A stretch of 64,000 nucleotides of DNA, taken from NCBI RefSeq assembly GCF_021130785.1, contig NC_060215.1:71989501-72053500 (forward strand). The letters run 5' to 3'. The stretch is from Homalodisca vitripennis. Lineage: Eukaryota > Arthropoda > Insecta > Hemiptera > Cicadellidae. The position numbers and the translations under genes were made by a program. Positions 52,173 to 64,000 of this stretch are shown in pieces (positions within the stretch are counted from its first letter, which is position 1; each line of letters starts with the position of its first letter). The notes below the pieces were generated by a model. The model did no database searches. It was given only the letters and a program-made list of their open reading frames with translations, and was not told the DNA's origin.

Positions 52173-54057
52173 ACTTAATGGAAATGTCGTCTGTAAGTGC
52201 GTGACAGTCAGCGTGCACGCACTCGAATATTCTATTGGGCACAAGGCTGTAATACTGTGCCTGAGCGATAACTATATAATATAAGGTCCAATACTAGTGT
52301 TGCAATACGAACCTGAGAATCGTTATATCTAAGGTTTTCTCAATATTTAGGCGAATATTTACCATACACAAATTGTTAGTTTCTAAATGTACATGTTTCC
52401 AGTAACATAACTTACCTCTTTTAAAGGTGTAGCAATCGTTTTTTAAACTTGGATACTTGGAAAACATATATTATGTTAAATTCATAGCTCCTTAAGACAA
52501 CTTTCCTAAAAACTGCAAAAGATAAATCTTTTATCGCTCACGTGAAGAAATGTATTACAGAAATGTAAAGAAGCAAACTTAGGCAAAACAGCTGAAGATA
52601 AAAATACAATATTTTTACAGCATTTACATGAGTTATAGATTTAGGAAGCGTCGCATATTTTATTTATGAAAATAATCAATTTCGTTTTGAACAAATACTA
52701 AAAACTTGTAATTTAAAACATTATGATTAATTAAAATATATAATTTCTTAAGTCATAAATGGATAAAATCGTGACTTTCCCTAATGATATAACTTGGTAT
52801 GAACATAGTGTTAAAATTTAAAATTATTTCCTTAATTGGTTTTATTAGGATCTGAATACAAAATTACCTAAATCTCCTACTAGAAATGGCTGTTATTTCA
52901 CGTGGAGTGGACACAGAATTATTGTTTTCTGTATTTATATAACTCATTTTAAAGGACTATGAATTTTACACGAAAACATATGTTTCAAACATAAAATCAA
53001 TTTCACTAGATTTAAGCAAAAGTGTGGTTCGTGAAATATTTGCTAAAAACTATAGTTATACTGTGCAAAAAGTTAATAAACATTTAAAAAGGATTGGCAT
53101 AGTTTAACATTAAACGCCAAGTTAGGTGTGTATTAAAGGAAAAAAGGAATAAAGTGTAGTTTATTGGCTGCAGCATATGTTTGAGTACATCACAAGTTTA
53201 ACATCGTTCACATTAGAAATAAATTAAAATTTGATAGAATGTAAAGCTTATAAAATAACATTATGAGTTGATTTGACTGACTTTTATAATTATGTGAAAT
53301 TTTGTTCACATTTGGCGTTGAGTTAATGGAGGAATTAGAGATTATGGAAACAGGAGACAAAGATGCATTTAAACATTTATTCAGTTAAAGTTATACCAAA
53401 TCCTTCTAAGTAAAAAAACAGACCAAAATTTACCAAAGGATACCTACAATAATTAAATGCCAAATAATTACTTTTCATACCAATAATTTTATATAACTAT
53501 AATAATTGATTATATTTATTACTGTTCTTTCTTAAGTGTTCAGTTATAACAGTTGCACTTCTCTTAGCTTGTCTGTATGTGTTTGGAAACCATAAAATCT
53601 GATATAATAATTAGGACTTAATATGCAACAAACACAGACCAAATGTTTTGGAATATAACATTATTAAACACCTATAATGAGACACGTGACCTGTGCTCAC
53701 TTTAGGACAGTCGGAGTAACAGTAATGTGCATCCACCGCAGTCATTATGTTAATTGATATAAGTAAAAGCAAATATAACAAAACGAATAGGTGTGATTTT
53801 TATTTTGGAAAAGTTGATCCACCTTAGTGGGTGTATTGCCCTGAAATGATGATTAATGTTCATTTGGAATAATTTTAAAGTTGTCTAACTTACTTAATTA
53901 ATACTTACGTGATAATATTTGTATTACTCCACTTTCGTGTTTATTAAACTTTCCGTTGGAATATAGCACAGCCAAATGTTAGGTGTGTTGATAGGAATTT
54001 AGCTTATAATTTAAGGGGGATGTGTCTTCTAGTGTTATGACGTAAAAACAACACAAA
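52173..54057. other. AT-rich non-coding stretch
   Basis: No supported feature. Confidence 0.4.
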
Positions 54058-54900
54058 CTACAAAACCGCATGTGGTCTTACACAAACGGTACGCTGAGAC
54101 TCCTCACTCAACATCCACTTAGTGTTGCCATACGCAGGTAATACTATCACGGTAAAATACATGACAAAACCAAAAACTTGTAAAAATGTTTGACTCCCTC
54201 TTCCGATGTTAGAGTCATGTTTCTTCTCCCGCAGTCCACTACACGGGGCAATGTAGCTGATACGGCTTAGATTCGGTTTTGGCGACATACTGTGTACAGA
54301 TATTTGTCAATTTTTACGTTCCAGATAAATTTAAAATTCATCAATAACTGTGAATTACAGAGAGCTTGTTACTGATAATTAGCAAGTGTAGTGTGCGAGT
54401 ATGTGGTGTTGTGTCGTCTACATATGGGTGTGTTATTCCTAATGTATTCGTGGTTAGTGTCTTTTATATACTTTTACATACGAGTCATTGTGATCCGCAA
54501 CCTTGAAAACCGAGGTATTTATCAAAAGAGATAAAATAACAGAAGATACATATATAGTGGTACGTAAACCTCACTATTAATATTCTACTCAGGAGGTTTG
54601 CTACCAACTGCCTAAACATTCTAGGTCCGTCGTAGGTGACAATAGAGTGGAGGTGCGTAGGTGGCGATGAGTGGTGTACTTATGTAAAGTGGTTTGTTCG
54701 TATTGAAGATGACGATGTACCGAAATACCTATCATTCTTACCGACCACCACGTCTTAGCGCAGAATCTGGTCTCAGCTTGGCTGAGATTATTGTTGGGGT
54801 GTTAAACCTCAGCTGCTTAGGTAATCGTGACTGATTCGAGGCTCCTCGTGAACTGCAGTACTTGCAACATCCATAAATACTGAATCTTAACCGTCAAATT
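54058..54900. other. Non-coding, with two GC-richer patches
   Basis: A minus-strand frame at 54058-54288 is open and includes a hydrophobic stretch, but it has no family resemblance or splice support. The 54590-54860 patch is GC-richer, unique and unexplained. Confidence 0.3.
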
Positions 54901-55012
54901 AAAATTAAATTCTGCATTACTTTTATAGAAACATCAGTTACTGTGTAGGGCATTCAGATAATTAAAGAATAATTGTGTTTGGTGCGAGAATTATTCTTAA
55001 TTTCAAGTACCA

Positions 55013-55260
55013 CTTTTTTTCTTTTTTTTAATTTTTTTTTTAAGGAGAGGCCGATCCCCTTTTAAGCCTTATTCTGTCCGCCCTCATGGGCCACTGGCCT
55101 GTGCGAGATTATCAAACAGAATAAGGGGGAGAGTCGATACAGTACAAGGTCGATGGTACTGATAAAAAGTGCAATGGTCACTGACAGGATTTGAACCTGC
55201 GTTATCTCTAACTCAGACCCAAAGTCCAACGACTTAGACCGCTCGGCCATCGCCACTCCC
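55013..55260 (-). mobile_element. tRNA-derived SINE, full length with poly-A tail
   Basis: On the minus strand the tRNA-like head (55180-55260) has an intact pol III A box TGGCCGAGCGG (55239-55249) and B box GGTTCAAATCC (55187-55197). The head resembles a type II tRNA such as tRNA-Leu (GATGGCCGAGCGGTCTAAG). A 130-bp body follows, then an A-rich tail seen as T runs at 55013-55041. It is not a functional tRNA gene: the stems do not close and it is joined to the SINE body. At least three other fragments of the family lie in this window (7868, 48303, 49743), all on the minus strand. Confidence 0.92.
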
Positions 55261-58200
55261 AACTTGATGGGTTATTCTGTATAAAGTATTTGAGTTAACT
55301 TCCACCCACCTTTTGGAGAAGAGGGGATGATTTTAAAATTCATCAAAAACATCATTAGGCGTTGTAATTACATATCTCCAAAGAAGAACGGAAATTTCTC
55401 ACCTGATGCAGAGTTAAGGAAGGTGGTGGGACTGTTGGGACACCCGGTATTACAGTATATGTTATTTCTAAAGGGCTGAAAGATTTTCCTGCTATATGGA
55501 GGTCACGTGGTATTACTCAAAAAGTAACAACGCGAACGGCAGTCCAATATGTTTTATCCTCAGAGATTCTATCAATTTCCCTGACGTCGTTCATTCGAAA
55601 TGAATGATAAGCAGTAATTTTAAAATTTGAAAAGATTGCAGTGGCCGTGGATTAATTACGGTGTTCCGATGCAAATGTAGAGTTTTGTAATTATCTATTG
55701 CAGTTTTAAGTATTTGATATAACTCGCTGAATCTGAGAGCGAGTTTAAGTTTCCTGTTGTATTGAATTCCTGTCAACAGCGAAACACCAAACTCCTTCCA
55801 TTCAGTTTACTAAGGATGGTCGTTTCATATTACCCTCCGTTTATATATATAAACAAAACAAATAATAGAACTATCTCATAGTAGATTGTCAATGATTTTG
55901 ACCGACTTCTGATAAAAATTAATCTTATGATAAGAAAAATTCACATTACGTAATAACTGGTATTAATTCAGACCCGATCAAGGAAAATAACTGATCTCAA
56001 AAATGATTATCCCAAGATGATCCATCAATTTGGCATTAGTTCAAGTATCCTTTCCAATATCGCCGTTATTTTCTGTTATAGGTGATCGTATTTGATTGAT
56101 TGAATTTATAACACTTGATGATGGATTTCTATAATCAAAACATGGCTCTTGAAATATTCCGAGATTGTCAGTTCTCAGAAGTTTGTAAATCAACTGTGAC
56201 AATTGTAAATCATTATCATCGTAGTCTTACACGATGTATAGTTGTATCTTCTTATTCATAACTTGTAACTACATGTAATATTTCCATGCGTTTGTAACTG
56301 ACAAAATGCATTGATTGAACTCAATTATGTCATTTTAGGAAATTCCAGAGAACCGGACACATTTTAAAGTGGATCAATCGTTTTTCGGTCAAGTTAATGT
56401 CTTTTTTAATTACAGTGCCAGAACCCCCCTGAAAACAGGATGATAGAACTTGTGTTTTTATTATCCCGCCAGAAACTATAGATCTTTAAGATGTCAACAT
56501 GTATACATATAAATCAAAGTAATAAAATATGTACTTAAAAACTGAATTATACAAATATATAAAACTGATTTTTTTAAATATCTTGCTTAGTCATGTTTAC
56601 CAAAAAACGGTTACTGTGGAAAAATTGTTACAGTTCTTGAAAGCGGTAAACTATTCCAATATATCAGTGAGTAGTAAAATTTAGGTAATATTAGACCTTA
56701 ATTCATGCATAATTAACGCTATTCTATACCACAAACATTTTGAAGGTTTTAAATAAAATATTTTTTAAATTTACATTTCTTTCTTACGTCAGGATCAAAT
56801 CACCTGAATTATTCATCATTACTCCAATTTTTACTTTCAAAATATGGCGTTATTAACGTATGTTTGTGTTGAAATATCATCATCTACAAGTATATTATAT
56901 TTACTTCATATCATTTTTAAATAATCCCTAAAGTTAGCCCAATTGTCCACTACATTTTTCAAAGTAAATGTTTTAAAACATGTTTTGTTCCTTTTTGTAC
57001 GTTACATCAAATTTGGATATTTCTTCAACAAAGTTCCACAATATAACATCCTATTCTTACTTGTCACTATCATATCTATTTATAGTGGTATGACATTTTC
57101 AATATTTTACAAGCATTTATAAATCACTTCACCGATACTTTATTTTAGAGTACGTGGAATAATATGAATTAAGAGAAATTAAATATGGTACTTTAGGCTG
57201 ACTCCAATCTTAATGAGTAAAGACATCCGCAATTTTTATTTTGAGTTTGTACTGCAATTTGTTTTAGATGGAGTAGGGCATTCAAGTAGCCTTTAAAAGC
57301 ATAAGTCACCGAACTTGTGTGACAGACCCACCGCTGTTTCTCTACTGACGCGGCGCCTGCCACCCGTGCACGGTCGTATACGGATCCAAACTGTAAGTGA
57401 TAACAGTATTGCATTTTGCACATTATGTTTCAAATGTGTTTAGTGATGGAAGAAGTAACAGTTTTCCGTCGAGACATGTGATTTTTATTTCATTACATTG
57501 CATCGAACAATAAAACAGTCCTCTTTAGTATAATTAATTTCAAAGTACTACACCAAACACAATTTAATTTAAAACATTAAAAAATAATTTATTTGTTCTA
57601 AAATAATACTTGTAGAGTAGTTTTATGAATAATGCATGTGCACGGCAATGAGCTATTTCTTATACGTCTGATACTGTTGGGAGGTAGATAACTCCGTTGT
57701 ATTATAACTAAAAGTTATCAATGTTTATAAGATATTCTGTGAATTTATCTATGTACCGGATATTTTCATAAACAATAAATCAATTTAGATTTTAACGGTT
57801 TTTTGTTACTGCATTACTCTTTCGCGTAGGCATTTAATATAACTGTTCTGTTAACACCTTAAAGCATAACAAAGGCTGATGTCGGTGGTCCAACGTATAG
57901 TCCAATATATAATTCAAACATTGTGTGTCGACCAGGATATTGAGCAAGTATTGTTCAATTTGGTGGAAAATGTGTGCTAAGATTTTTTTAATTGTAAATA
58001 TTTATCTTTTTCGTTACAATTATTATATATTATATAAAAACAAAAGGAATTTCATAAGGAAAAAACTCCTATTTACAATTCTGTTTTGCTGATTTTATTG
58101 AGTTTTGCCTTTATAACTTTTGAATTTATAATATAACTTACAAATCTATTTCTTCAACTTCTCTTTCGTAATGGTTCGCTTAACCTTTTTCATTAAATAA

Positions 58201-58264
58201 TTAATTATTTGTTTAGTAATTATTTTGAACTTAAAAATAATTGTTTTTTTAAATAATTTCATTT
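55261..58264. other. AT-rich non-coding stretch
   Basis: No supported gene. A small GC-rich patch (57335-57385) lies in an otherwise AT-rich background. Confidence 0.4.
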
Positions 58265-58900
58265 TGCTTACATTGACATTCATTTTGTTTTATATACACC
58301 ATAGACGCATTAAATTTACGTCGTTAGTTATTTGGGCCAATATTTCATAAATGGCCTTCCTAGAATAAAACAAAGCAATATCACCAGCAAATGCACTTAC
58401 TTGCCCTCAATGGGATTTTAGTAAGTCATTAATACAAATTTAGAACATGGTTGCCGATTCCTTTGGATATACAGGGACTTAAAAATAGAGGAGATTTCAG
58501 CTGGCCAGCAATCGCAACGTGTTGCTGCTGCCTATTATTAAGCAAATCTTCAAACCATTTGAGAGCAACCCCTTTAAATTCTAGAGCATGTAACTTTGTC
58601 ATCAAGAGAATTTGGACTACAAGATCAAATATGTCATAAAAGTTTTAGATATTCCTGTCTTTTGGTTTCTTTGTTTAGTTTGTTATCTTTTTTGTAAGCA
58701 GCGCTTCCTATGTAAATTTACCACATCTAAAGCGAAATTGATAAGGGCTGAGTGTTTCAACCAAAAATATAACTAGCTGTGTTCTTATTAAATGTTCAAT
58801 TAATTTTGAAAAACTGATAGTAAGGTAATTGGTTTTAGGTTGAACAATTCAAGAACTCCCCTTCTGTAAATAGGAACCACCGTATCTAGTTTAACTTTTT
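58265..58900 (-). pseudogene. Second non-LTR retrotransposon reverse transcriptase relic
   Basis: The minus strand reads, in order: VVPIYRRG; KPITLLSVFSKLIEHLI; SPYQFRF; a decayed segment; TKLHALEFKGVALKWF with NNRQQQHVAIAGQ; ICINDLL (the INDL box); FAGDIALFYS at 58362-58391 (a FADD box with the first Asp changed to Gly and DT to DI); and QITNDVNLMRLW with NVSKM. This is RT domain order in a non-LTR element. Stops and indels (for example after ATMF and within KFT-EALL) plus loss of a catalytic aspartate show it is dead. Its sequence differs from the relic at 45560-46830, so it is probably another family of the same broad clade. Confidence 0.85.
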
Positions 58901-59361
58901 ACGAAAACTCTACAAGAGAAAATTAGTTATGTCTGTTAAAATAGGTGATACAAAAACAACAATATGCTTTATAGTTTGATAGTTGATACACACGATCTTT
59001 TTTTGTCTATAAATAGTATTAAACTCGTCAACATTTACAACTGGCGAGATAAAAAGTGTGAGTGGGTGGTTGTGTACCTGTGGCACTGGGTCAGCATTGT
59101 GTAGATGAATGTTGCGCAAAGAGTCGCCCTGACCTTTAATCTACACAGAGATAAGATAGTGTTTTATCTCTTCTGCAATGCTGCATGGATTTGAGATCAT
59201 TTCACTATTATCTGGCTCGACGTTCTCCAAATTCTTACTTTTGTTAAGACCTAGCAGGTTGTTTATTATTCTCCATTGCTCGGCAGATTTACCATTACAG
59301 TTTATTATTTTTATTAGCAAAATATATATTTTTGGAGGAAAGGTTTAAATCACATTTTAGT
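58901..59361. other. AT-rich non-coding stretch
   Basis: No supported feature; the left part may be further decayed retroelement. Confidence 0.4.
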
Positions 59362-59475
59362 TTTGTACAAAACCATTGATAATATCTTATAAAGCACTTC
59401 CATATGGTCCTTACTATATCTCTAAAGGAAGACCATATGCAAGTGCTATATAAGTTATCAATCTTATTGTGCAAA
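59362..59475. other. Hairpin with 51-nt arms (miRNA precursor-like or MITE)
   Basis: Arms 59362-59412 and 59425-59475 begin and end TTTGTACAA/TTGTGCAAA. They share TTGATAA, TTATAWAGCACTT and CATATGGTC, with two 3-nt bulges and a 12-nt loop. The proportions fit a pre-miRNA. I do not match the arms to any microRNA I know. Confidence 0.55.
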
Positions 59476-61126
59476 CTAAAAACATATTACCAAGTTAAAC
59501 TAGTTTCATAAGTTTTATTTACTTATGTGAGTTGAATTTACCACATAAGTCAGAAAAATATTTATTTTAATTTAGTTTGTTTAAAACTATACTAAAAGTT
59601 TTGATTTATTTTGCCGTTTATTAGTTATTTTATCAGTGTTTTGCAGAAATACAATTTTCTATTTTGAAAAATTAGTTGTTTATTTGATGTATTGATGCTA
59701 AATATTAAAATAATCAATTTTTATTCGATTTATTCAGAAACTACTAACTGAGGAATTATCCAAGTATCCTACTAAGTATAATCAATAATAATATTTTTAG
59801 GTGGCATTAGTATTAATGTATCGAACAATACTAGTTTATATTTACAAAATATCTATTGCAGTTTTAAGTCATTATGGCTGTGTTTCAACTGTAAATAATC
59901 CTACTAGAATTGTACATAATAATGAAATACTATTAGACCCTGTTTGCGAGGCGTGAAAAAACAGATTTATTAAATTGATGATATTTGTATAATGGCTTAA
60001 CTAATCATTTTGTACTAGACTTAAAATATTATACGAAAGGGAAATACACATTAAGTAGTAAAAAAGACTTCAGAACTAAGCCTCAAAGTATTTTAACGAT
60101 TGGACTTGTTAAAAGTTAGCATGACACGGTTGATTGGAGCAGCTGTTTCTTATTAGATGATGAGAAACTTTTGTTTTTACAAGTTTTACAATAGGCAACG
60201 TAGCAATTAACATATGTAAAAAAGTTATTAAAAGTAGTAGACTCAGTAGAGCTTGGGCAGCTAGTCCCTGGATAAATTTAAATCTGTTAAACAACATTTT
60301 AAAAAGACGTAAACTTTCTTTAGATGTAGTATAAAGTTGCGTAAGTTATGATTTACGTACCGGTAACTAATGATAAAAACAATACTTAAATCAAATTCAT
60401 TGTTATAATAACATTTTCTCAAAATCCATGACAAAATTGTTAATGATATTTGACTTATTGTAATACCTCCAAACCCCTCAAAACTGACTCTGTTCTCACT
60501 TCTCCAAAATAAAAGTATACTTTAACCTCGCTTATATTAACATATTTATGTGGCATTAACAACAATGTGGTATTCTTCATAGCTTAATTACTCAATATTA
60601 CAAGTATGAAACGTTTGGACTATTAATAATATAACAAAAATAGTAATAGTAATGTTTCCTAACAACATCTTTTGCATGACAGTATATACTCTTCTGTTAG
60701 TGGATATTAACTACATGGGTGTTCCTAGTTGTTTTTTGCGAACTGCTGGTTTCATGGTAACCGTGAATGACTTATTATTATTGGAGATTTGGACTTTTTT
60801 AAGTGATACTGGAAAATATTTTAAACATATTTCGCTACATTAGATAACAGAAGTAGTATTTTCAAGTCAATTTTGTATTCTAGTCCATCCTTAGAGCAAT
60901 ATTTTTTCTCAGCTCGGAGCCAGGCACAAACTTAAATAGTGCTGGCGGTGATAAACATTTACATTTATATTGGAATACAACCTAGCTTTTCATGGAATAG
61001 ACATAGGAACTTTCCTAATGAAAGGGAGTTTGGTTGGGGTCGAAATAAGAATGTAGTGGATCGTACAGGAATTAAACATTATAATCAGGAGTTACCAAAT
61101 GATAACTGTTTTCTTAAGGTACATTT
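59476..61126. other. AT-rich non-coding stretch
   Basis: No supported feature. Confidence 0.4.
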
Positions 61127-61278
61127 TTACTAGCCTTAAAGACAAACTAATAATGGTTATATTAGCGTCAGCCAAAAATATCATTCAAGATGAGTCATCA
61201 ATTTTGTTTCTCTTAGTCTCTTTGGCTGACAAAAATTGATGTTGTTTGGTTATTAGTTTGGTCGTAAAAAGCTAGTAA
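61127..61278. repeat. Imperfect inverted repeat (MITE-like foldback)
   Basis: Outer ends TTACTAGC/GCTAGTAA, then AAACTAATAA/TTATTAGTTT and GTCAGCCAAA/TTTGGCTGAC pair in order. An inner CATCAATTTTGT/ACAAAAATTGATG pair competes with the outer fold. Loop about 44 nt. No clear target-site duplication. Confidence 0.5.
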
Positions 61279-64000
61279 GAAATTATCATTTGGTATTTTT
61301 AAAACCCTTTAGCTACCTTTTCATTTTTACCCAAACGAAACCTGTTTCAGCTACAAATCGATGCCTTTCTAAGACAAAAATCCTCTATAATTTTACGGAA
61401 TACTAGGTTTTTGAAAACGCAGATTAATGCCATAAAGCTATCGTTCATATTTCATTAGTTCACTAATTTCCAGCTTTATCTTCCATCATAGATACAAAAT
61501 TAATTTATTACACCATGTCATTATTTTGTTATAACATAGATATCAATGAAGTTTCTCACTTCTGTTTGATAAAAATAATCTCTTAGTGATAAAGAAATAC
61601 AATGGGGCCGTTGGTACCAATCTGATTGTTTAAACACACTTATTACGGAGTATAATGCCAAGAATAGTTCACTGTATAATAGAAATGCTCTCGAGTTAAC
61701 AGCACAAAGCAAGGAGGGTCCCGATATCAGCCAATTAATTATCTGATGTTATATTTAACAAAATTTATAAATATTTCCATTCGCTGGCATCAAAACATAT
61801 GCAGACTATTTCAAGATAAATTGCTACACATTACGATAGGATATAACCAACCTTCCTGTACGTAATACATAATTAATCCGGTTATACATAATTAAAGGAA
61901 AGTTAAATGGAATTAAAACTTATGTATCTGTAATACAAACCCATATTTATGAATAGTTCAAAGTTGGTGAGTAGAGATAGAAATAGGATTAAATCCATTC
62001 TGTTATATTGTTTAATTTAAATTGAAATACCATATCTCAAATTATCTATAAGTAGCTATAGTACTAGATAAACTCGTTCAAAGACTTTGGACATTTTGAC
62101 ATACGATATATGCAGAATGCCAAAGTTGTTCGTAAACAACGTCATTCACCATTTTACCTAGGATGGCCAATTAGCGTAGCTCTCCTTTATAGACAATAGA
62201 CTTTATTTGGAAAATTCATAGAGAATAGCATTAGCGTCAAAGATACAATATCAAATAAAAGAGAGGAAAAAATTTAGTTGCGTCAGTTTTCATGTTAGGT
62301 TTAACTCTACAGTTCTCCAAGATAAAAATAGATTATCAGACCCCATTTAAAGTGTTGCCTTGTCGTTCTATAATTTTAACAGATTTTTTTAAAGTTAAAA
62401 TGGTATAGCTGACCTTCAATTGCCTTCTGGGATTGCCTTCTGGCTGCAGGTTTTTGAAGTGGTTATATACGAAATCACTGCTCTTCTTTTACTTCTATCA
62501 CTTGAATTCAAACGCTTTTATAATGATTTAATTTCCCTCCGCTGTCTCAGCAAAACACATATTCAGCTTTATTTTAATTAAACATCCTTGTTGAGGAATT
62601 TAAATTGTACATAGTGGTATATCTTAGTAATCGTACCACAGGGTTTTCAGTTAAAACCACAATTTAGTAGGGCTAACGTTATAGTTGGATGGAGGGATGA
62701 ACTCTGGGTTTTAGTTTTGAACATTGTTTTGCTTAAGCAGTTTGCATTCCATTTCGAACAGTGTTTTGTTTGGTGGGGTGTTCAGAACCAGGGGAGCGGG
62801 TTTGCTTATTAAACCAATTATTTGAGGAAATAACTACATTTTATTTCCATCTTTTGACCCTAACTTAATATTTTTGCCCTGATTTTCTTTTTATTATTAT
62901 TTTGCAGTTTATTATTTTATTTGACACATTATGTATCTTATTATTGTACCATAGAGTATGTGTGAACAATCTAATGCAAAAGTATGATCAAATGTATGGA
63001 TTGTATTCAATATAAATAAATTGACTGCTTATACCTCCTCTGTAGGGTTTATTTCAACATCAATGCCAGGACACTGATCGTGAGAACTTTGTTTTAGCGA
63101 TCTATGTGATGAATCCAGTACCGTGGATATGCTACCCGAACGATTAAGATTTCTACACCTGACAATGTATATAGGTAGCTTTAATGTGTTAAAGTCTGAC
63201 TCATATCTCCTAACCCAAACTTAACAATATAACCTTCTGACAAATATACCTGAGTCTAAGGCATTTTTACCTGTCTACTGGCATATTCACCATTCATATA
63301 AATGTTAATCTGTCTATAAATTCAAGAACCGCTCAGTATCTTGGTGTTGAATTGTTCTCTAAAGCCAAACTTAACTTTGTGGTTTTTTATCATACGACTG
63401 TATTGTCTATACAAACACAACGATACAAAAGTATATTCTGAAAGATGTTCTCCGCTCGTCGGCATTAGCGCGGGGCAACAGCGAAGGTGTTGGTGAAGTT
63501 CGCGATGATGGCCGTAGGCATTTCAGTTATACAACCGCATTATGTATATTACACAATTGCATTTCTTGAATAGTTTTCTATAATTAATACAAATCTGTTC
63601 TCGCCTATTTTGTCTGTATCCTAATGACAAATAGTATTACTAAATTTACCCGTAAAACACAAATTTTAAAACTCAATTATAATATGTACATCAGTAATAG
63701 AATAAGTATTTAATTAGCCTAATCGATAACCAAGATCATTGCATTAATTGGATCATTATTTGCATTAATTGCATCAAAATCAATAATATTGACTTCTATG
63801 TTGCGTGGTTCAATAAAATATGTAAAAAATAAACAATTAGTGATCGCAGTGTCAATCGATAAGTGGACACGTTTTCCGTCTTTAATTTAACAAAATTAGC
63901 ATTATTAATTGGATTATAACCCGTAAACTTTCAAAACCCATTAAATTCACTTTTACTCACATTTATGTTTATAAAAAGTGTACAATAATAGCTAGTCACG
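61279..64000. other. AT-rich non-coding stretch
   Basis: No gene or element supported. A T/TTATT-rich tract with a weak AATAAA-type end at 62880-63020 resembles the retroelement tails further left. A small GC patch lies at 63445-63520. Confidence 0.35.

Noticed and set aside
54058..54288. Small membrane-protein exon on the minus strand
   Set aside because: One hydrophobic stretch only; no motif, homologue known to me, or splice support.
55180..55260. A tRNA gene
   Set aside because: A and B boxes are present, but the stems do not close and the head is fused to a SINE body with a poly-A tail.

Overview
The window looks like arthropod, most likely insect, chromosomal DNA. It is strongly AT-rich, has long stretches without open frames, GT-AG introns, dinucleotide microsatellites, a tRNA-derived SINE family, decayed non-LTR retrotransposons and a hAT-type non-autonomous transposon. 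There is no bacterial-style gene packing. I cannot name the species; the large introns and the repeat mix would fit a hemimetabolous insect such as a hemipteran, but that is inference.

Only one protein gene is firmly visible. It lies on the minus strand and is the 5' half of an extra-extra/Mnx (HB9) homeobox gene. Coding exon A (26238-26496) carries an Eh1-like SFCIEALLA motif. Coding exon B (24040-24282) carries IVPRPGML and MHLEWLARAGMFY. The two exons join exactly in frame across a 1955-bp intron with good splice sites, giving about 167 residues before a further donor at 24039. The homeodomain exon(s) should follow at lower coordinates, but I find no homeodomain signature between 1 and 24000, so the next intron probably runs off the left edge (>24 kb). 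Exon A starts with an untranslated part entered by a splice acceptor at 26572-26574. A GC-rich block with paired GC boxes, an arthropod-type initiator and a clean splice donor at 42781-42784 is the best candidate for the distal promoter and leader exon, about 16 kb upstream.

Layout: 1-24039, putative long intron with several isolated GC-rich islands (5.3, 8.8, 11.5, 16.1, 19.3 and 21.2 kb) that stand out from the AT background and could be cis-regulatory, plus a 480-bp GT microsatellite, a SINE and tandem repeats. 24040-26571, the two exex exons. 26571-42784, putative leader intron with a diverged 0.35-kb direct duplication, a 91-bp triplicate tandem repeat, a long near-perfect hairpin and CRE-rich islands at 38.6 and 40.4 kb. 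42785-43200, candidate promoter. 43.9-50 kb, a nest of retroelement debris: a reverse-transcriptase pseudogene, two related 3' tails ending in AAAT repeats, and two SINE fragments. 50-64 kb, intergenic DNA with a 262-bp hAT element carrying target-site duplications, a full SINE with both pol III boxes, a second reverse-transcriptase relic and two further hairpins.

Apart from exex and the transposon relics no coding sequence is supported. All regulatory calls rest on composition and motifs only.
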